Source: Clostridia bacterium (lineage in GTDB: Bacteria > Bacillota > Clostridia > Christensenellales > CAG-138). From it: DNA of 64,000 bases. Made by a program: the position numbers and the translations under genes. The stretch is from contig JAGACA010000006.1 in NCBI GenBank assembly GCA_017614315.1, positions 62,001 to 126,000 of the forward strand, given 5' to 3'. The notes beneath the pieces were generated by a model. The model did no database searches. It worked only from the letters and a program-made list of their open reading frames with translations, and was not told the origin of the DNA. Shown here piece after piece: positions 21,755 through 29,329 of the stretch (position 1 is its first letter; each line of letters starts with the position of its first letter).

Positions 21755-21783
21755 TAACAATTCACGCGTTCCCGTCATAGTAT
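21755..21783 (+). promoter_or_regulatory. Candidate sigma-E-type promoter of the cotJ operon
   Basis: CATAGTAT at 21776-21783 resembles the sigma-E -10 (CATACAAT), with TAACAAT about 14 bases upstream as a weak -35. In B. subtilis cotJ is sigma-E dependent. The match is imperfect. Confidence 0.3.
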
Positions 21784-21815
21784 GAAATGACCTTATAAAA
21801 GGAGGAAAACGCTGA

Positions 21816-22040
21816 ATGTATATATGCAATTCATGCAGGATCGACGGTACGGCGGAATGTTTTGAAAACACCGTCGCCGCCGGCGACGCCGCAAAAGGTC
21901 TTGCGGGCTGCGGATACGAGACCGCGGCGGCAAAGCTGCCGAGGCTCATCGCGGAAAACCAGAGGTATTCTTCGGGCTTATGTCCCGACTGCGCGCTTGA
22001 AAAGGGGACGATGTTCCCCGAGCTCGTCAGCGTGTATTAA
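21816..22040 (+). CDS. cotJA: CotJA-like spore coat-associated protein
   Basis: A 74-residue protein with a Cys-rich N terminus (YICNSCRIDG and a later CPDC) and a C terminus ALEKGTMFPELVSVY that matches the conserved end of CotJA (GTLFPEL..Y). AAAAGGAGG lies 11 bases before the ATG. It is first in a tight three-gene cotJ operon (10 and 13 bases to the next genes). The four cysteines could bind zinc. The assignment relies on the C-terminal motif plus the operon position. Confidence 0.7.
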   Translation: MYICNSCRIDGTAECFENTVAAGDAAKGLAGCGYETAAAKLPRLIAENQRYSSGLCPDCALEKGTMFPELVSVY

Positions 22041-22050
22041 GGAGGACTAA

Positions 22051-22296
22051 ATGGATCAATGCGAACTTCAAAACAGGATAAGCGAGGTGCAGTTCGTATG
22101 CATCGAGCTGAATCTTTATCTTGACACGCACCCCGACGATCAGGCGGCAAGGAGCGATTACTATACCTACTCAAGACTTTTAGACGAGCTTGTAACCGAG
22201 TACGAAACGGAGTACGGACCCCTTCTCGGCTTCGGCCATTCGCCGGCCGACGTCGGTTGCTGGGTATGCTCCGAATGGCCGTGGGAAAGGAAATAA
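22051..22296 (+). CDS. cotJB: Spore coat protein CotJB
   Basis: An 81-residue protein with the CotJB pattern: ISEVQFVCIELNLYLDTHPDDQAA in the first half, YTYSRLLDELVTEYETEYGPL, and the C-terminal WPWE signature. It acts with CotJC in the inner coat in the mother cell. TAAGGAGG lies before the ATG. Confidence 0.9.
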   Translation: MDQCELQNRISEVQFVCIELNLYLDTHPDDQAARSDYYTYSRLLDELVTEYETEYGPLLGFGHSPADVGCWVCSEWPWERK

Positions 22297-22309
22297 GGAG
22301 GCGAAGAAT

Positions 22310-22762
22310 ATGTGGATTTATCAGAAAAAACTCGAATTCCCCATCAATATCACCAACCCCGATCTCAAGGTCGCCAAGGCGCTTATGGCGCAGTACGGCG
22401 GGCCCGATTCGGAGCTCGGCGCCGGCATGCGCTATCTTACGCAGAGGTTCTCGATGCCCGATGACCGCATCCGTGCGACGCTTAACGACATAGGCACGGA
22501 GGAGATCGCCCACTGGGAGATGATAGGCACCATGATCCATCAGACGATGGAGAACGCGTCCCTTTCCGATCTCGAGGCGGCCGGGCTTCTCGGCTATTAC
22601 ACCATGCACGGCAAGGCGGTTTATCCCGCCGATCCCAACGGCGTACCGTTCACAGCGAGCTATATCCAGGCGACGGGCGACCCGCTTGCGGATATTGCCG
22701 AGGATATGGCGGCGGAGGGCGCAGCCTGGATAAGTGCGACATTCGAAGCTTTTTTGCTATAA
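22310..22762 (+). CDS. cotJC: Spore coat protein CotJC, N-terminal part (interrupted by a recombinase element)
   Basis: CotJC is a manganese-catalase-like coat protein of about 190 residues. This frame encodes 150 residues. The first 136 are canonical, with predicted Mn ligands E35, E65, H68 and E136 (the last in EDMAAE). The final 14 (GAAWISATFEAFLL) are unrelated to the family and come from element DNA beyond the junction at 22713-22717. The missing C-terminal segment, including the last ligand histidine, is at 29330-29506. Joining 22310-22717 to 29330-29506 gives an uninterrupted 194-codon gene. As it stands the product should be inactive. Confidence 0.95.
   Translation: MWIYQKKLEFPINITNPDLKVAKALMAQYGGPDSELGAGMRYLTQRFSMPDDRIRATLNDIGTEEIAHWEMIGTMIHQTMENASLSDLEAAGLLGYYTMHGKAVYPADPNGVPFTASYIQATGDPLADIAEDMAAEGAAWISATFEAFLL
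22713..22717 (+). repeat. attL core of the cotJC element
   Basis: CGGAG shared with 29325-29329. To its left is cotJC coding sequence; to its right is element DNA (22718-22742) that forms the P' arm, ending in GCGACAT at 22736-22742. Confidence 0.8.
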
Positions 22763-22814
22763 AAGATAATATTTGCAAATTCGGGGTGGAAATCCGTGTA
22801 AAAGCATGTTAAAA

Positions 22815-22825
22815 TACAAATTGTA
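22815..22825 (+). promoter_or_regulatory. Palindrome upstream of the EAL gene
   Basis: TACAA-A-TTGTA, a perfect 11-base palindrome in an AT-rich stretch at the left end of the element, about 100 bases before the first cargo gene. A possible operator or part of a promoter; no regulator can be named. Confidence 0.3.
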
Positions 22826-22837
22826 CGATTTTTTATG

Positions 22838-22888
22838 CGCCGCTTAATGTATGCGGCGGACCGGGGGACTGCCGGCGGGATGACCGCC
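22838..22888 (+). other. Structured leader of the EAL gene
   Basis: Two hairpins: CGCCGC (22838-22843) with GCGGCG (22853-22858), and GGCGG (22874-22878) with CCGCC (22884-22888). They precede the GGGAGGG ribosome binding site. It does not fit the GEMM cyclic-di-GMP riboswitch consensus. Confidence 0.4.
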
Positions 22889-22926
22889 TAAAGGATCGCC
22901 TGCCTGAAAGCGGGAGGGAAAACGAA

Positions 22927-25866
22927 ATGAAGACAAGCGAAAACGGATATCGACGATTTTGGCGCTGCGCGGCTTTGGCCCTGTGCCTTTTCGTATCGAT
23001 CGCGGTCGTGATCCCCGCCGCGGCGCATGCCGGGGACGGCAAAAAGACCGTGCGCGTCGGCTGGTATGAGTCGCCGTTCAATTCCACCGATAAGACAGGC
23101 AGACGTTCCGGCTACGCTTACGAGTATCAGCTTAAGATCGCGGCATACAGCGGCTGGGATTACGTCTATGTAAAGGGCAGCTGGACGGAGCTCATGCAGA
23201 TGCTCGTTGACGGCGATATCGACCTCATGAACGACGTTTCCTACACCGAAGACCGCGCGAAGGACATGCTGTTTTCCGAACTTCCGATGGGCACCGAGGA
23301 GTACTGCGTGTTCATCGCCCCGGGCAACCGCGATATCACGTCTGAGGATTATTCCACGTTGAACGGCAAAAAGGTCGGCGTCAACAAGAACAGCATACAG
23401 GCGGGCATGTTCATCGAATGGGAGGCGCAGCACGGCATCAGGGCAGAGCTTGTCGAGCTCACCTGCACCGAGGTCGAATCCTTGGATCTTCTCGACGCCG
23501 GCAAGCTTGACGCGTACATCACGCTCAACGCCTACGGCGACCCCGAACGCCTCATCCCGGTCTGCAAGATCGGCTATTCCGATTTCTTCTTTGCCGTCAA
23601 CAAGGATCGTCCCGATCTTCTTAAGGATCTCAACGCGGCGATGAGCCGCATACAGGACGAAAACCCCTATTACAATCAGGATATGTTCGAAAGGTTCGTA
23701 CGGCGCTTCGGCTCGAACGCCTTCCTTTCGGCGGTCGAGCTTGAGTGGCTCGCGTCCCACGGATCCATCCGCGTCGGGTATCAGGACAATTATCTTGCCT
23801 TCTGCGCCGCGGATCCTGCGACGGGCGAACTTACAGGCGCGCTGAAGGACTTCCTCGACAGCGCGGAGGACTGCCTCGCTAACGCGCACATAGATTTCGA
23901 GACAAAGGCGTTTCCCACCGCGGCTGCGGCGCTCGACGCGCTCGATAGGGGAGAGGTCGACTGCGTTTTTCCCGCGAACCTCAGCAGCTACGACGGCGAA
24001 CGGATGAAAATTTTCATGACGCCCGCTCTGATGCGCACGGACATTTACGCCGTGGTACGCATGACGGACAGCAGTTTCTTTGCCAAAAAGGAGCGCGTGA
24101 TAGTCGCCGTCAACGAGGGCAACCCAAATTACGACGCGTTCCTGCTCGATAATTTCCCCGGCTGGCGCAAGGTCTATTACAAGACCACCGCCGACTGCCT
24201 TAAGGCCGTTTACGACGGCGTCGCGGACTGTGTGCTCGTCAGCAGCTACCGCTACAACAATATCTCAAGGCTCTGCGAGAAATACTGTCTCGAGCCGTTC
24301 TCTACGGGCGTCGGCCTCGATTACTGCTTCGCCGTCGCCGATGGAGATACCGAGCTTTATTCCATACTCGCTAAGGCCGCGGGGCTCGTCCCGACGTCTA
24401 CGGTCAACGCCGCGCTTTCGATCTATCTTACGGAGGATGCGAAGGTCACGCCGGCTCAGTTCGTGGCCGACAATATCGGTATAATACTCGCGATCATAGC
24501 TGCAGTGCTCATACTCATACTGTTCCTGTTCATAAGGAGCAGCCGCGCGGTCAGAAAGGCGAAGGAGCTCATATCCGCGACCGAAACGGACGGGCTTACC
24601 GGGCTTTACAACCGCGACTACTTCTTCCAATACGCGAACAGGATGCACCGCGAACATCCGGACGCTCCCATGGACGCGATAGTGCTGAACATCGAGCAGT
24701 TCCATTCGATCAATGCATTAAACGGCAGGGAATTCGGCGACCAGGTGCTCCGCGCTCTCGGCAGCGAGATAAAGGCCGTTTCCGACGAAGCGGACGGCAT
24801 CGCGGGCAGGTTCGGCGCGGACAGATTCGATATCTACTGTCGGCATACGGACGATTACCGTCCGATCTACGACCGCCTGCAGGGAACGCTCGACACCCTC
24901 GCTCCGAATGCCAGCATTCGCCTCCGCATGGGCGTTATGCCGTGGCAGGAAAAGCTCGATCCCGTACAGCTCGTCGACAGGGCGCGCGCGGCGTGCAGCA
25001 TGGCGCGCGGGCATTATAAAGAGCATCTGATCGTGTTCGACGACGAGATGCGCGAACGCGAGCTTTACGAACAGCGGCTGCTCAACGATCTGCGGCGCGC
25101 GCTCGACTGCTTTGAGTTCGAGATCTATTATCAGCCGAAGTACGATATCCAGGCCGATCCGCCGAAGCTCGTGAGCGCCGAGGCGCTCATACGCTGGCAG
25201 CATCCCGAGCTCGGCATGATCCCGCCCGACGATTTCGTTCCGCTGTTCGAAAGGAACGGCAAGATCGGCGAGGTAGACAAGTTCGTCTGGGATCAGGCGG
25301 CAAGGCAGATCGCCCGCTGGCGCGCGCAGTTCGGCATGACGATACCCGTATCCGTCAACCTGTCCCGCGTCGACGTACTGGATCCCACGCTCGAGGATAC
25401 TCTCGATTCGATAATCATGCAGAACGGCCTCGAGCATGAAGCGCTCAAGCTCGAGGTAACGGAGTCCGCTTATACAGATAACGCCGACCAGGTGATAATG
25501 GTCGTCGATGCGCTCCGCAGGAAGGGCTATACCGTCGAGATGGACGATTTCGGCACGGGTTACTCCTCGCTCAACATGCTTTCGGCAATGCCGATAGACG
25601 TGCTCAAGATGGACAGGACGTTCATCCGCAATATCGAGCATAACGAGAAGGACATACAGCTCGTCGCTCTTATACTGGGGATCGCGAAAAACCTAAAGAT
25701 ACCGGTGGTCGCGGAGGGCGTCGAGACAGAGTCGCAGCTGCAGCTTCTGAAGAAGCTCGGATGCGCGCTTGTGCAGGGATATTACTTCTCCCGCCCGCTG
25801 CACCCGACCGAGTTCGAGAACGTGATACTTTCGGGCTACCGTGAAGGAAAGCCGCAGGACAACTAA
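22927..25866 (+). CDS. Tandem solute-binding-domain sensor with degenerate GGDEF and EAL (c-di-GMP phosphodiesterase)
   Basis: A 979-residue protein. In order: signal peptide (about 1-33), two extracytoplasmic family-3 solute-binding domains (about 38-270, starting VRVGWYESPFN; and about 275-505, starting IRVGYQDNYLAF), a membrane helix (516-537), a GGDEF fold (about 553-700) and an EAL domain (about 715-965). The GGDEF signature is replaced by FGADRF near residue 626, so cyclase activity is unlikely. The EAL domain keeps SAEALIRW and DDFGTGYSS, so it should hydrolyse cyclic-di-GMP in response to a bound amino acid or similar ligand. It is cargo of the cotJC element, with GGGAGGG before the ATG. 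Confidence 0.9.
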   Translation: MKTSENGYRRFWRCAALALCLFVSIAVVIPAAAHAGDGKKTVRVGWYESPFNSTDKTGRRSGYAYEYQLKIAAYSGWDYVYVKGSWTELMQMLVDGDIDLMNDVSYTEDRAKDMLFSELPMGTEEYCVFIAPGNRDITSEDYSTLNGKKVGVNKNSIQAGMFIEWEAQHGIRAELVELTCTEVESLDLLDAGKLDAYITLNAYGDPERLIPVCKIGYSDFFFAVNKDRPDLLKDLNAAMSRIQDENPYYNQDMFERFVRRFGSNAFLSAVELEWLASHGSIRVGYQDNYLAFCAADPATGELTGALKDFLDSAEDCLANAHIDFETKAFPTAAAALDALDRGEVDCVFPANLSSYDGERMKIFMTPALMRTDIYAVVRMTDSSFFAKKERVIVAVNEGNPNYDAFLLDNFPGWRKVYYKTTADCLKAVYDGVADCVLVSSYRYNNISRLCEKYCLEPFSTGVGLDYCFAVADGDTELYSILAKAAGLVPTSTVNAALSIYLTEDAKVTPAQFVADNIGIILAIIAAVLILILFLFIRSSRAVRKAKELISATETDGLTGLYNRDYFFQYANRMHREHPDAPMDAIVLNIEQFHSINALNGREFGDQVLRALGSEIKAVSDEADGIAGRFGADRFDIYCRHTDDYRPIYDRLQGTLDTLAPNASIRLRMGVMPWQEKLDPVQLVDRARAACSMARGHYKEHLIVFDDEMRERELYEQRLLNDLRRALDCFEFEIYYQPKYDIQADPPKLVSAEALIRWQHPELGMIPPDDFVPLFERNGKIGEVDKFVWDQAARQIARWRAQFGMTIPVSVNLSRVDVLDPTLEDTLDSIIMQNGLEHEALKLEVTESAYTDNADQVIMVVDALRRKGYTVEMDDFGTGYSSLNMLSAMPIDVLKMDRTFIRNIEHNEKDIQLVALILGIAKNLKIPVVAEGVETESQLQLLKKLGCALVQGYYFSRPLHPTEFENVILSGYREGKPQDN

Positions 25867-25893
25867 AAGCATTCGATCAAAGGTGGTACGCCA

Positions 25894-27519
25894 ATGAGAT
25901 CCTTACGAACAAAAATAACGCTTATGACCGCGTGCGTGGTGATCGTTGCCGTCATCGTCGTCACGCTGCTGACGGTCATATTCATTCAAAAGAACGAGAA
26001 GCATAAATCCGACCAGATACTTCTCCTTCTGTGTGAAACGGGCAAAACCAATCTGGACTACTATTTCAACAGCGTCCAGAAGTCGGTCGGGAAGGTGGCT
26101 TCGTTCACCGAGGCCGATCTCGGAGGGCTAGACGACGAAGAGCTCACACGGCATATGGCGGTCGTGGAGAAATACTTTGACGAGATAGCGCACAAGACGA
26201 ACGGCGTCCTGACCTATTATTACCGTATCGATCCGACGGTCTCCGATACGGTAAAGGGCTTTTGGTACATGGATCTTTACGGCGAGGGCTTCGTCGAGCA
26301 TGAGGTGACCGATATCACGCTCTACGACACGAGCGATACGTCGAAGCTCGTTTGGTTCACCGTGCCGAAGTTCGAGGGCAAGGCCATTTGGCTCCCGCCC
26401 TACATCACGGACAACCTCGACAAGCGAGTCATCTCATATAACGTACCGATCTATTGGCACGGACAGTTCGTCGGCGTCGTCGGCATCGAGATCGACTACT
26501 CCACCATGGCGGAGCAGGTCGACAGCATTAGGCTTTATTCCAACGGGTACGCGTTCGTTAACGACGGCGAGGGGAACCTCTTCTATCACCCCAGGATCGA
26601 TGTTTCCACCCTTACCGAGGAGACCAAGCCCGACGTGCCGGAGGGCATAATCAGCAAAAGCACATTCGTAGAGTATACTTTCAACGGGGTGAAGAAAGAA
26701 GCCGCATGGCTCGAGCTCACGAACGGCATGCGGCTGAACGTCGCAGTCCCGGTGTCGGAGGCGGTTGGCGACTGGCAGACGCTCATAAGGAACATACTCA
26801 TCGTCGCCGCCGCAGTGCTCCTCGCGTCCGGCATAGTAGCTATGATCTACACAAGAAGGATCACGAAGCCGCTTGAGGAGCTGACCGAGGCCGCGAACCG
26901 GGTCGATAAAGGCAATTACGATCTCGAGCTGAGCTATAAGGGCGACGACGAGGTAGGAAGGCTGACCAACACCTTCAAGCGTCTTGCCGGACACATGAAG
27001 GATCACATCTCCGACCTGAACAAGAGGATCTACGTCGACGCGCTGACGGCGGTAAGGAACAAGGGCGCGTATGCCGCCTATATCGAGGAGCTCCAGATGC
27101 GCCTTGAGAACACGAACGGAAATATGGATTTCGCGGTGGGCGTTTTCGACTGTGACGATCTTAAATCGATCAACGACAGATACGGCCACGAAAAGGGCGA
27201 CCTGTACCTTAAGACCGCGAGCCGCCTTATTTGCCGCATATTCCAGCACAGCCCCGTTTTCAGGATCGGCGGCGACGAGTTCTCCGTTATACTCGAAAGC
27301 GACGATTACAAAAACATGGACGAGCTCTCGAATAAGTTCGACGAAGCGATGGCGGAGCTCGCGGCGTCGACGCCGAACAAGTGGGAGCAGGTCCACACCT
27401 CGATGGGCATCGCCGTGTACGATCCGCATAACGATCACGCCGTCATAGACGTTGTGCGCCGCGCGGACAAGATCATGTACGAGAACAAGCGCATCCGCAA
27501 GACGGAAAGAGAATCCTGA
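25894..27519 (+). CDS. Cache-HAMP-GGDEF diguanylate cyclase
   Basis: A 541-residue membrane sensor. It has a transmembrane helix at about 8-30, an extracellular dCache-like sensor (about 35-290, with YYYRIDPTVSDT, GFWYMDL and VGVVGIEIDYSTMAEQ), a second helix (about 296-316), HAMP (about 318-370) and GGDEF (about 373-541). The GGDEF motif is intact in FRIGGDEFSVILES (about 458), so it should synthesise cyclic-di-GMP. It lies 27 bases after the EAL gene, so the pair is probably co-transcribed and opposes each other. It is element cargo and is followed by a strong terminator. Confidence 0.92.
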   Translation: MRSLRTKITLMTACVVIVAVIVVTLLTVIFIQKNEKHKSDQILLLLCETGKTNLDYYFNSVQKSVGKVASFTEADLGGLDDEELTRHMAVVEKYFDEIAHKTNGVLTYYYRIDPTVSDTVKGFWYMDLYGEGFVEHEVTDITLYDTSDTSKLVWFTVPKFEGKAIWLPPYITDNLDKRVISYNVPIYWHGQFVGVVGIEIDYSTMAEQVDSIRLYSNGYAFVNDGEGNLFYHPRIDVSTLTEETKPDVPEGIISKSTFVEYTFNGVKKEAAWLELTNGMRLNVAVPVSEAVGDWQTLIRNILIVAAAVLLASGIVAMIYTRRITKPLEELTEAANRVDKGNYDLELSYKGDDEVGRLTNTFKRLAGHMKDHISDLNKRIYVDALTAVRNKGAYAAYIEELQMRLENTNGNMDFAVGVFDCDDLKSINDRYGHEKGDLYLKTASRLICRIFQHSPVFRIGGDEFSVILESDDYKNMDELSNKFDEAMAELAASTPNKWEQVHTSMGIAVYDPHNDHAVIDVVRRADKIMYENKRIRKTERES

Positions 27520-27532
27520 CAAGCGTCAACGA

Positions 27533-27567
27533 AAAAACCGCCCCCGGTCATACCGGGGGTTTTTTTC
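27533..27567 (+). terminator. Intrinsic terminator after the c-di-GMP cargo genes
   Basis: CCCCCGGT (27541-27548), loop CAT, ACCGGGGG (27552-27559) and a run of seven or more T. It separates cargo transcription from the recombinase unit. Confidence 0.9.
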
Positions 27568-27568
27568 A

Positions 27569-27598
27569 TGCATTTACCGCGGATCTTACGCATATTAT
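27569..27598 (+). promoter_or_regulatory. Candidate mother-cell (sigma-E-like) promoter for the recombinase unit
   Basis: CATATTAT at 27591-27598 resembles the sigma-E -10; TGCATTT lies 15 bases upstream. It sits directly after the terminator and before the small frame and recombinase. The match is only moderate. Confidence 0.25.
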
Positions 27599-27618
27599 CC
27601 GTCGAAAGGCGGCGAAAA

Positions 27619-27792
27619 ATGAAGGAACGGATAAACACAGTCACAAGCGTTTTTGCAAACGGCAAAGAGCCGGATCGGGAGGCCTTTGCCGAACGTTGGG
27701 CGGAGATAATCAACGAAGCCGGAAAAGCGGAGAGGGGGAAGGCAGATGAAGGCGGCCATATACTGCCGTCTGTCCAGCGAGGACAGGGATAA
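27619..27792 (+). CDS. Small protein overlapping the recombinase start
   Basis: A 57-residue frame (begins MKERINTVTSVFANGKE; includes EAFAERWAEIINEAGKAERGK). It has AAAGG upstream of ATG 27619 and its end overlaps the recombinase start by 47 bases, implying translational coupling. I recognise no family. Small genes next to serine integrases are sometimes recombination directionality factors, so that is one possibility, but nothing in the sequence proves it. Confidence 0.5.
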   Translation: MKERINTVTSVFANGKEPDREAFAERWAEIINEAGKAERGKADEGGHILPSVQRGQG

Positions 27793-29296
27793 GCGGCCGG
27801 ACGGCGACAGCGAGAGCATACAGAACCAGAGATCGATGCTTTTAAGGTTCGCTGCGGAAAGAGGCTGGGAGATCTATGATATCTATTCCGACGACGACTG
27901 TGCCGGCACCGACAGGAAAAGGCCGGAGTTCAACCGCCTGCTTAACGATGCGGAGGCAAAAAGGTTCGACGTTATACTGTGCAAGACCCAGTCGCGCTTC
28001 ACCCGCGAGATCGAGCTGGTCGAAAAGTACATAAACACCCTGTTCCCCATCTGGGGGATACGGTTCATGAGCGTCGTCGACAACGCGGACACCGCGGTGA
28101 AAAGCAACGCAAGATCGAGACAGATAAACGGGCTCATCAACGAATGGTACCTGCAGGATCTGTCGGAAAACGTCAGGAGCGTGCTCGCGAACAAAAGACG
28201 TCAGGGACTTTTTACCGGCTCGCAGCCGCTTTACGGATACGTCAAGGATCCGGACAGGAAGGGACGTCTTCTGATCGACGAAGAGGCTGCGGAGGTGGTC
28301 AGGGAGATATTCATGCTCTATGCGGGAGGTATGAGCAGTACAGAGATCGCAAGAGAGCTCGACCGGCGCGGGATACCGAACCCCACGGAGTACAAGCGCC
28401 GGCGCGGCATATATAACGGTCATGCGTCGAAATACGGCTCGCTGTGGAGCGCGGGAACGATCTCCGATATGCTGAAAAACGAGATGTACATAGGAAACAT
28501 GGTTCAGGGAAGATACGGGAGCGTTTCGTACAAGACGCGGCAGAACAGACCGAAACCGAGATCGGAGTGGGTGATCGTGAAGGGTACGCACGAGCCAGTC
28601 GTCGGTGCGGAGCTCTGGAACAGGGTGCAGGCGCTCATGGGTCGGAAGACCGCGCAGCGTTCCCCGAAAAGGGTCGGAATCTTTGCGGGAAAGGCGCGAT
28701 GCGCGTTTTGCGGATCCGCTTTAAGGAGCTCAAAGCCCTCCGCGAGGACGCACGGCGCGGATAAAAGATATCTCGTTTGCCCGAAACATTACGCGGACGC
28801 CGGCTCCTGCCCCGGCGCATGCGTCGCCGAGGACAGGCTCGAAGGGTATTTGCTCGCGGAGCTCAAAAGGCTGACGGAAGCGCACCTCGACTTCGCTAAG
28901 CTCGAAACGAGGCTCGATGCGCTCTGCGGCGGGGGCGCAGGCAAGGCAGAGGCCGAGATCGCGGCGTACGAAAACGCGGCTTCCGACTGCGTGAAGGGAA
29001 TAAAAGAACTGTATCTCGATAAGGTGAAGGGGGTCGTGACGGAGGAGACCTTCATCGAGCTGTCAAAGGAGCTCGAGCGGGAAAGGAACAGGCTCAGCGC
29101 GCTTATCGAAGCCGAAACGGCAAGGCTCGCCGAGCTTCGGGAAAACGCGGATCGCATATCCCGGCGCGTCGAAAGGATACTCTTGTGCGATCGCCTTACA
29201 GGGCATGCGGTGAACGCGCTGGTCGACAGCATCGCCGTCGGCAGGCGCATCCCCGGCACGCATGAGGTGCCCGTCGAGATCCTCTGGCGGTTTTGA
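27746..29296 (+). CDS. Large serine recombinase of the cotJC element
   Basis: A full-length 516-residue large serine recombinase. The resolvase-type catalytic domain (1-150) has the active-site serine in YCRLSSEDRD (S10/S11), SESIQNQRSML and an Arg-rich helix with QSRFTREIELVEKYIN. The recombinase domain (about 165-300) has GLFTGSQPLYGYVKD, EIFMLYAGGMSSTEIARELDRRGIPNP and WSAGTISDMLKNEMYIGN. A zinc ribbon follows (CAFCG...CPKHYADAGSC), then a coiled coil (about 395-475). It should catalyse integration and excision between the att sites. GGGGAAGG precedes the ATG, and it ends 28 bases from the attR core, the usual position of an integrase. Confidence 0.97.
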   Translation: MKAAIYCRLSSEDRDKRPDGDSESIQNQRSMLLRFAAERGWEIYDIYSDDDCAGTDRKRPEFNRLLNDAEAKRFDVILCKTQSRFTREIELVEKYINTLFPIWGIRFMSVVDNADTAVKSNARSRQINGLINEWYLQDLSENVRSVLANKRRQGLFTGSQPLYGYVKDPDRKGRLLIDEEAAEVVREIFMLYAGGMSSTEIARELDRRGIPNPTEYKRRRGIYNGHASKYGSLWSAGTISDMLKNEMYIGNMVQGRYGSVSYKTRQNRPKPRSEWVIVKGTHEPVVGAELWNRVQALMGRKTAQRSPKRVGIFAGKARCAFCGSALRSSKPSARTHGADKRYLVCPKHYADAGSCPGACVAEDRLEGYLLAELKRLTEAHLDFAKLETRLDALCGGGAGKAEAEIAAYENAASDCVKGIKELYLDKVKGVVTEETFIELSKELERERNRLSALIEAETARLAELRENADRISRRVERILLCDRLTGHAVNALVDSIAVGRRIPGTHEVPVEILWRF

Positions 29297-29300
29297 AAAA

Positions 29301-29329
29301 ATGTCGCGTCTTTTCAGCCTGCACCGGAG
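29301..29329 (+). repeat. attR: P arm and core of the cotJC element
   Basis: ATGTCGC (29301-29307) and CAGCCTGCACC (29315-29325) are the element-side arm; the core CGGAG is 29325-29329. cotJC coding resumes at 29330. The P arm mirrors the P' arm at 22718-22742. Confidence 0.8.

Larger units (their letters stand above)
22713..29329 (+). mobile_element. Skin-like intervening element in cotJC, encoding a large serine recombinase and c-di-GMP enzymes
   Basis: The repeat-to-repeat distance is 6612 bp. The element contains, all in the cotJC direction, a solute-binding/GGDEF/EAL gene, a Cache-HAMP-GGDEF gene, a small frame and a full-length large serine recombinase ending 28 bases before the right core. 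Removing it restores cotJC exactly in frame. The predicted circle junction (29301-29329 joined to 22718-22742) is palindromic at 18 of 27 symmetric positions, including ATGTCGC...GCGACAT and CAGCCTGCACC...GGGCGCAGCCTG. No phage structural, conjugation or replication genes are present, so it looks like a dedicated or decayed integrative element. Confidence 0.9.

Noticed and set aside
22765..22926. Cyclic-di-GMP (GEMM) riboswitch before the EAL gene
   Set aside because: The leader is structured and the gene context is suggestive, but the conserved GEMM core and tetraloop-receptor sequences are absent.
22722..29321. CAGCCTG at 22722-22728 and 29315-29321 as the crossover site
   Set aside because: Joining there puts the two cotJC halves out of frame and soon reaches a stop. 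The two copies are instead near-symmetric arms of attP.
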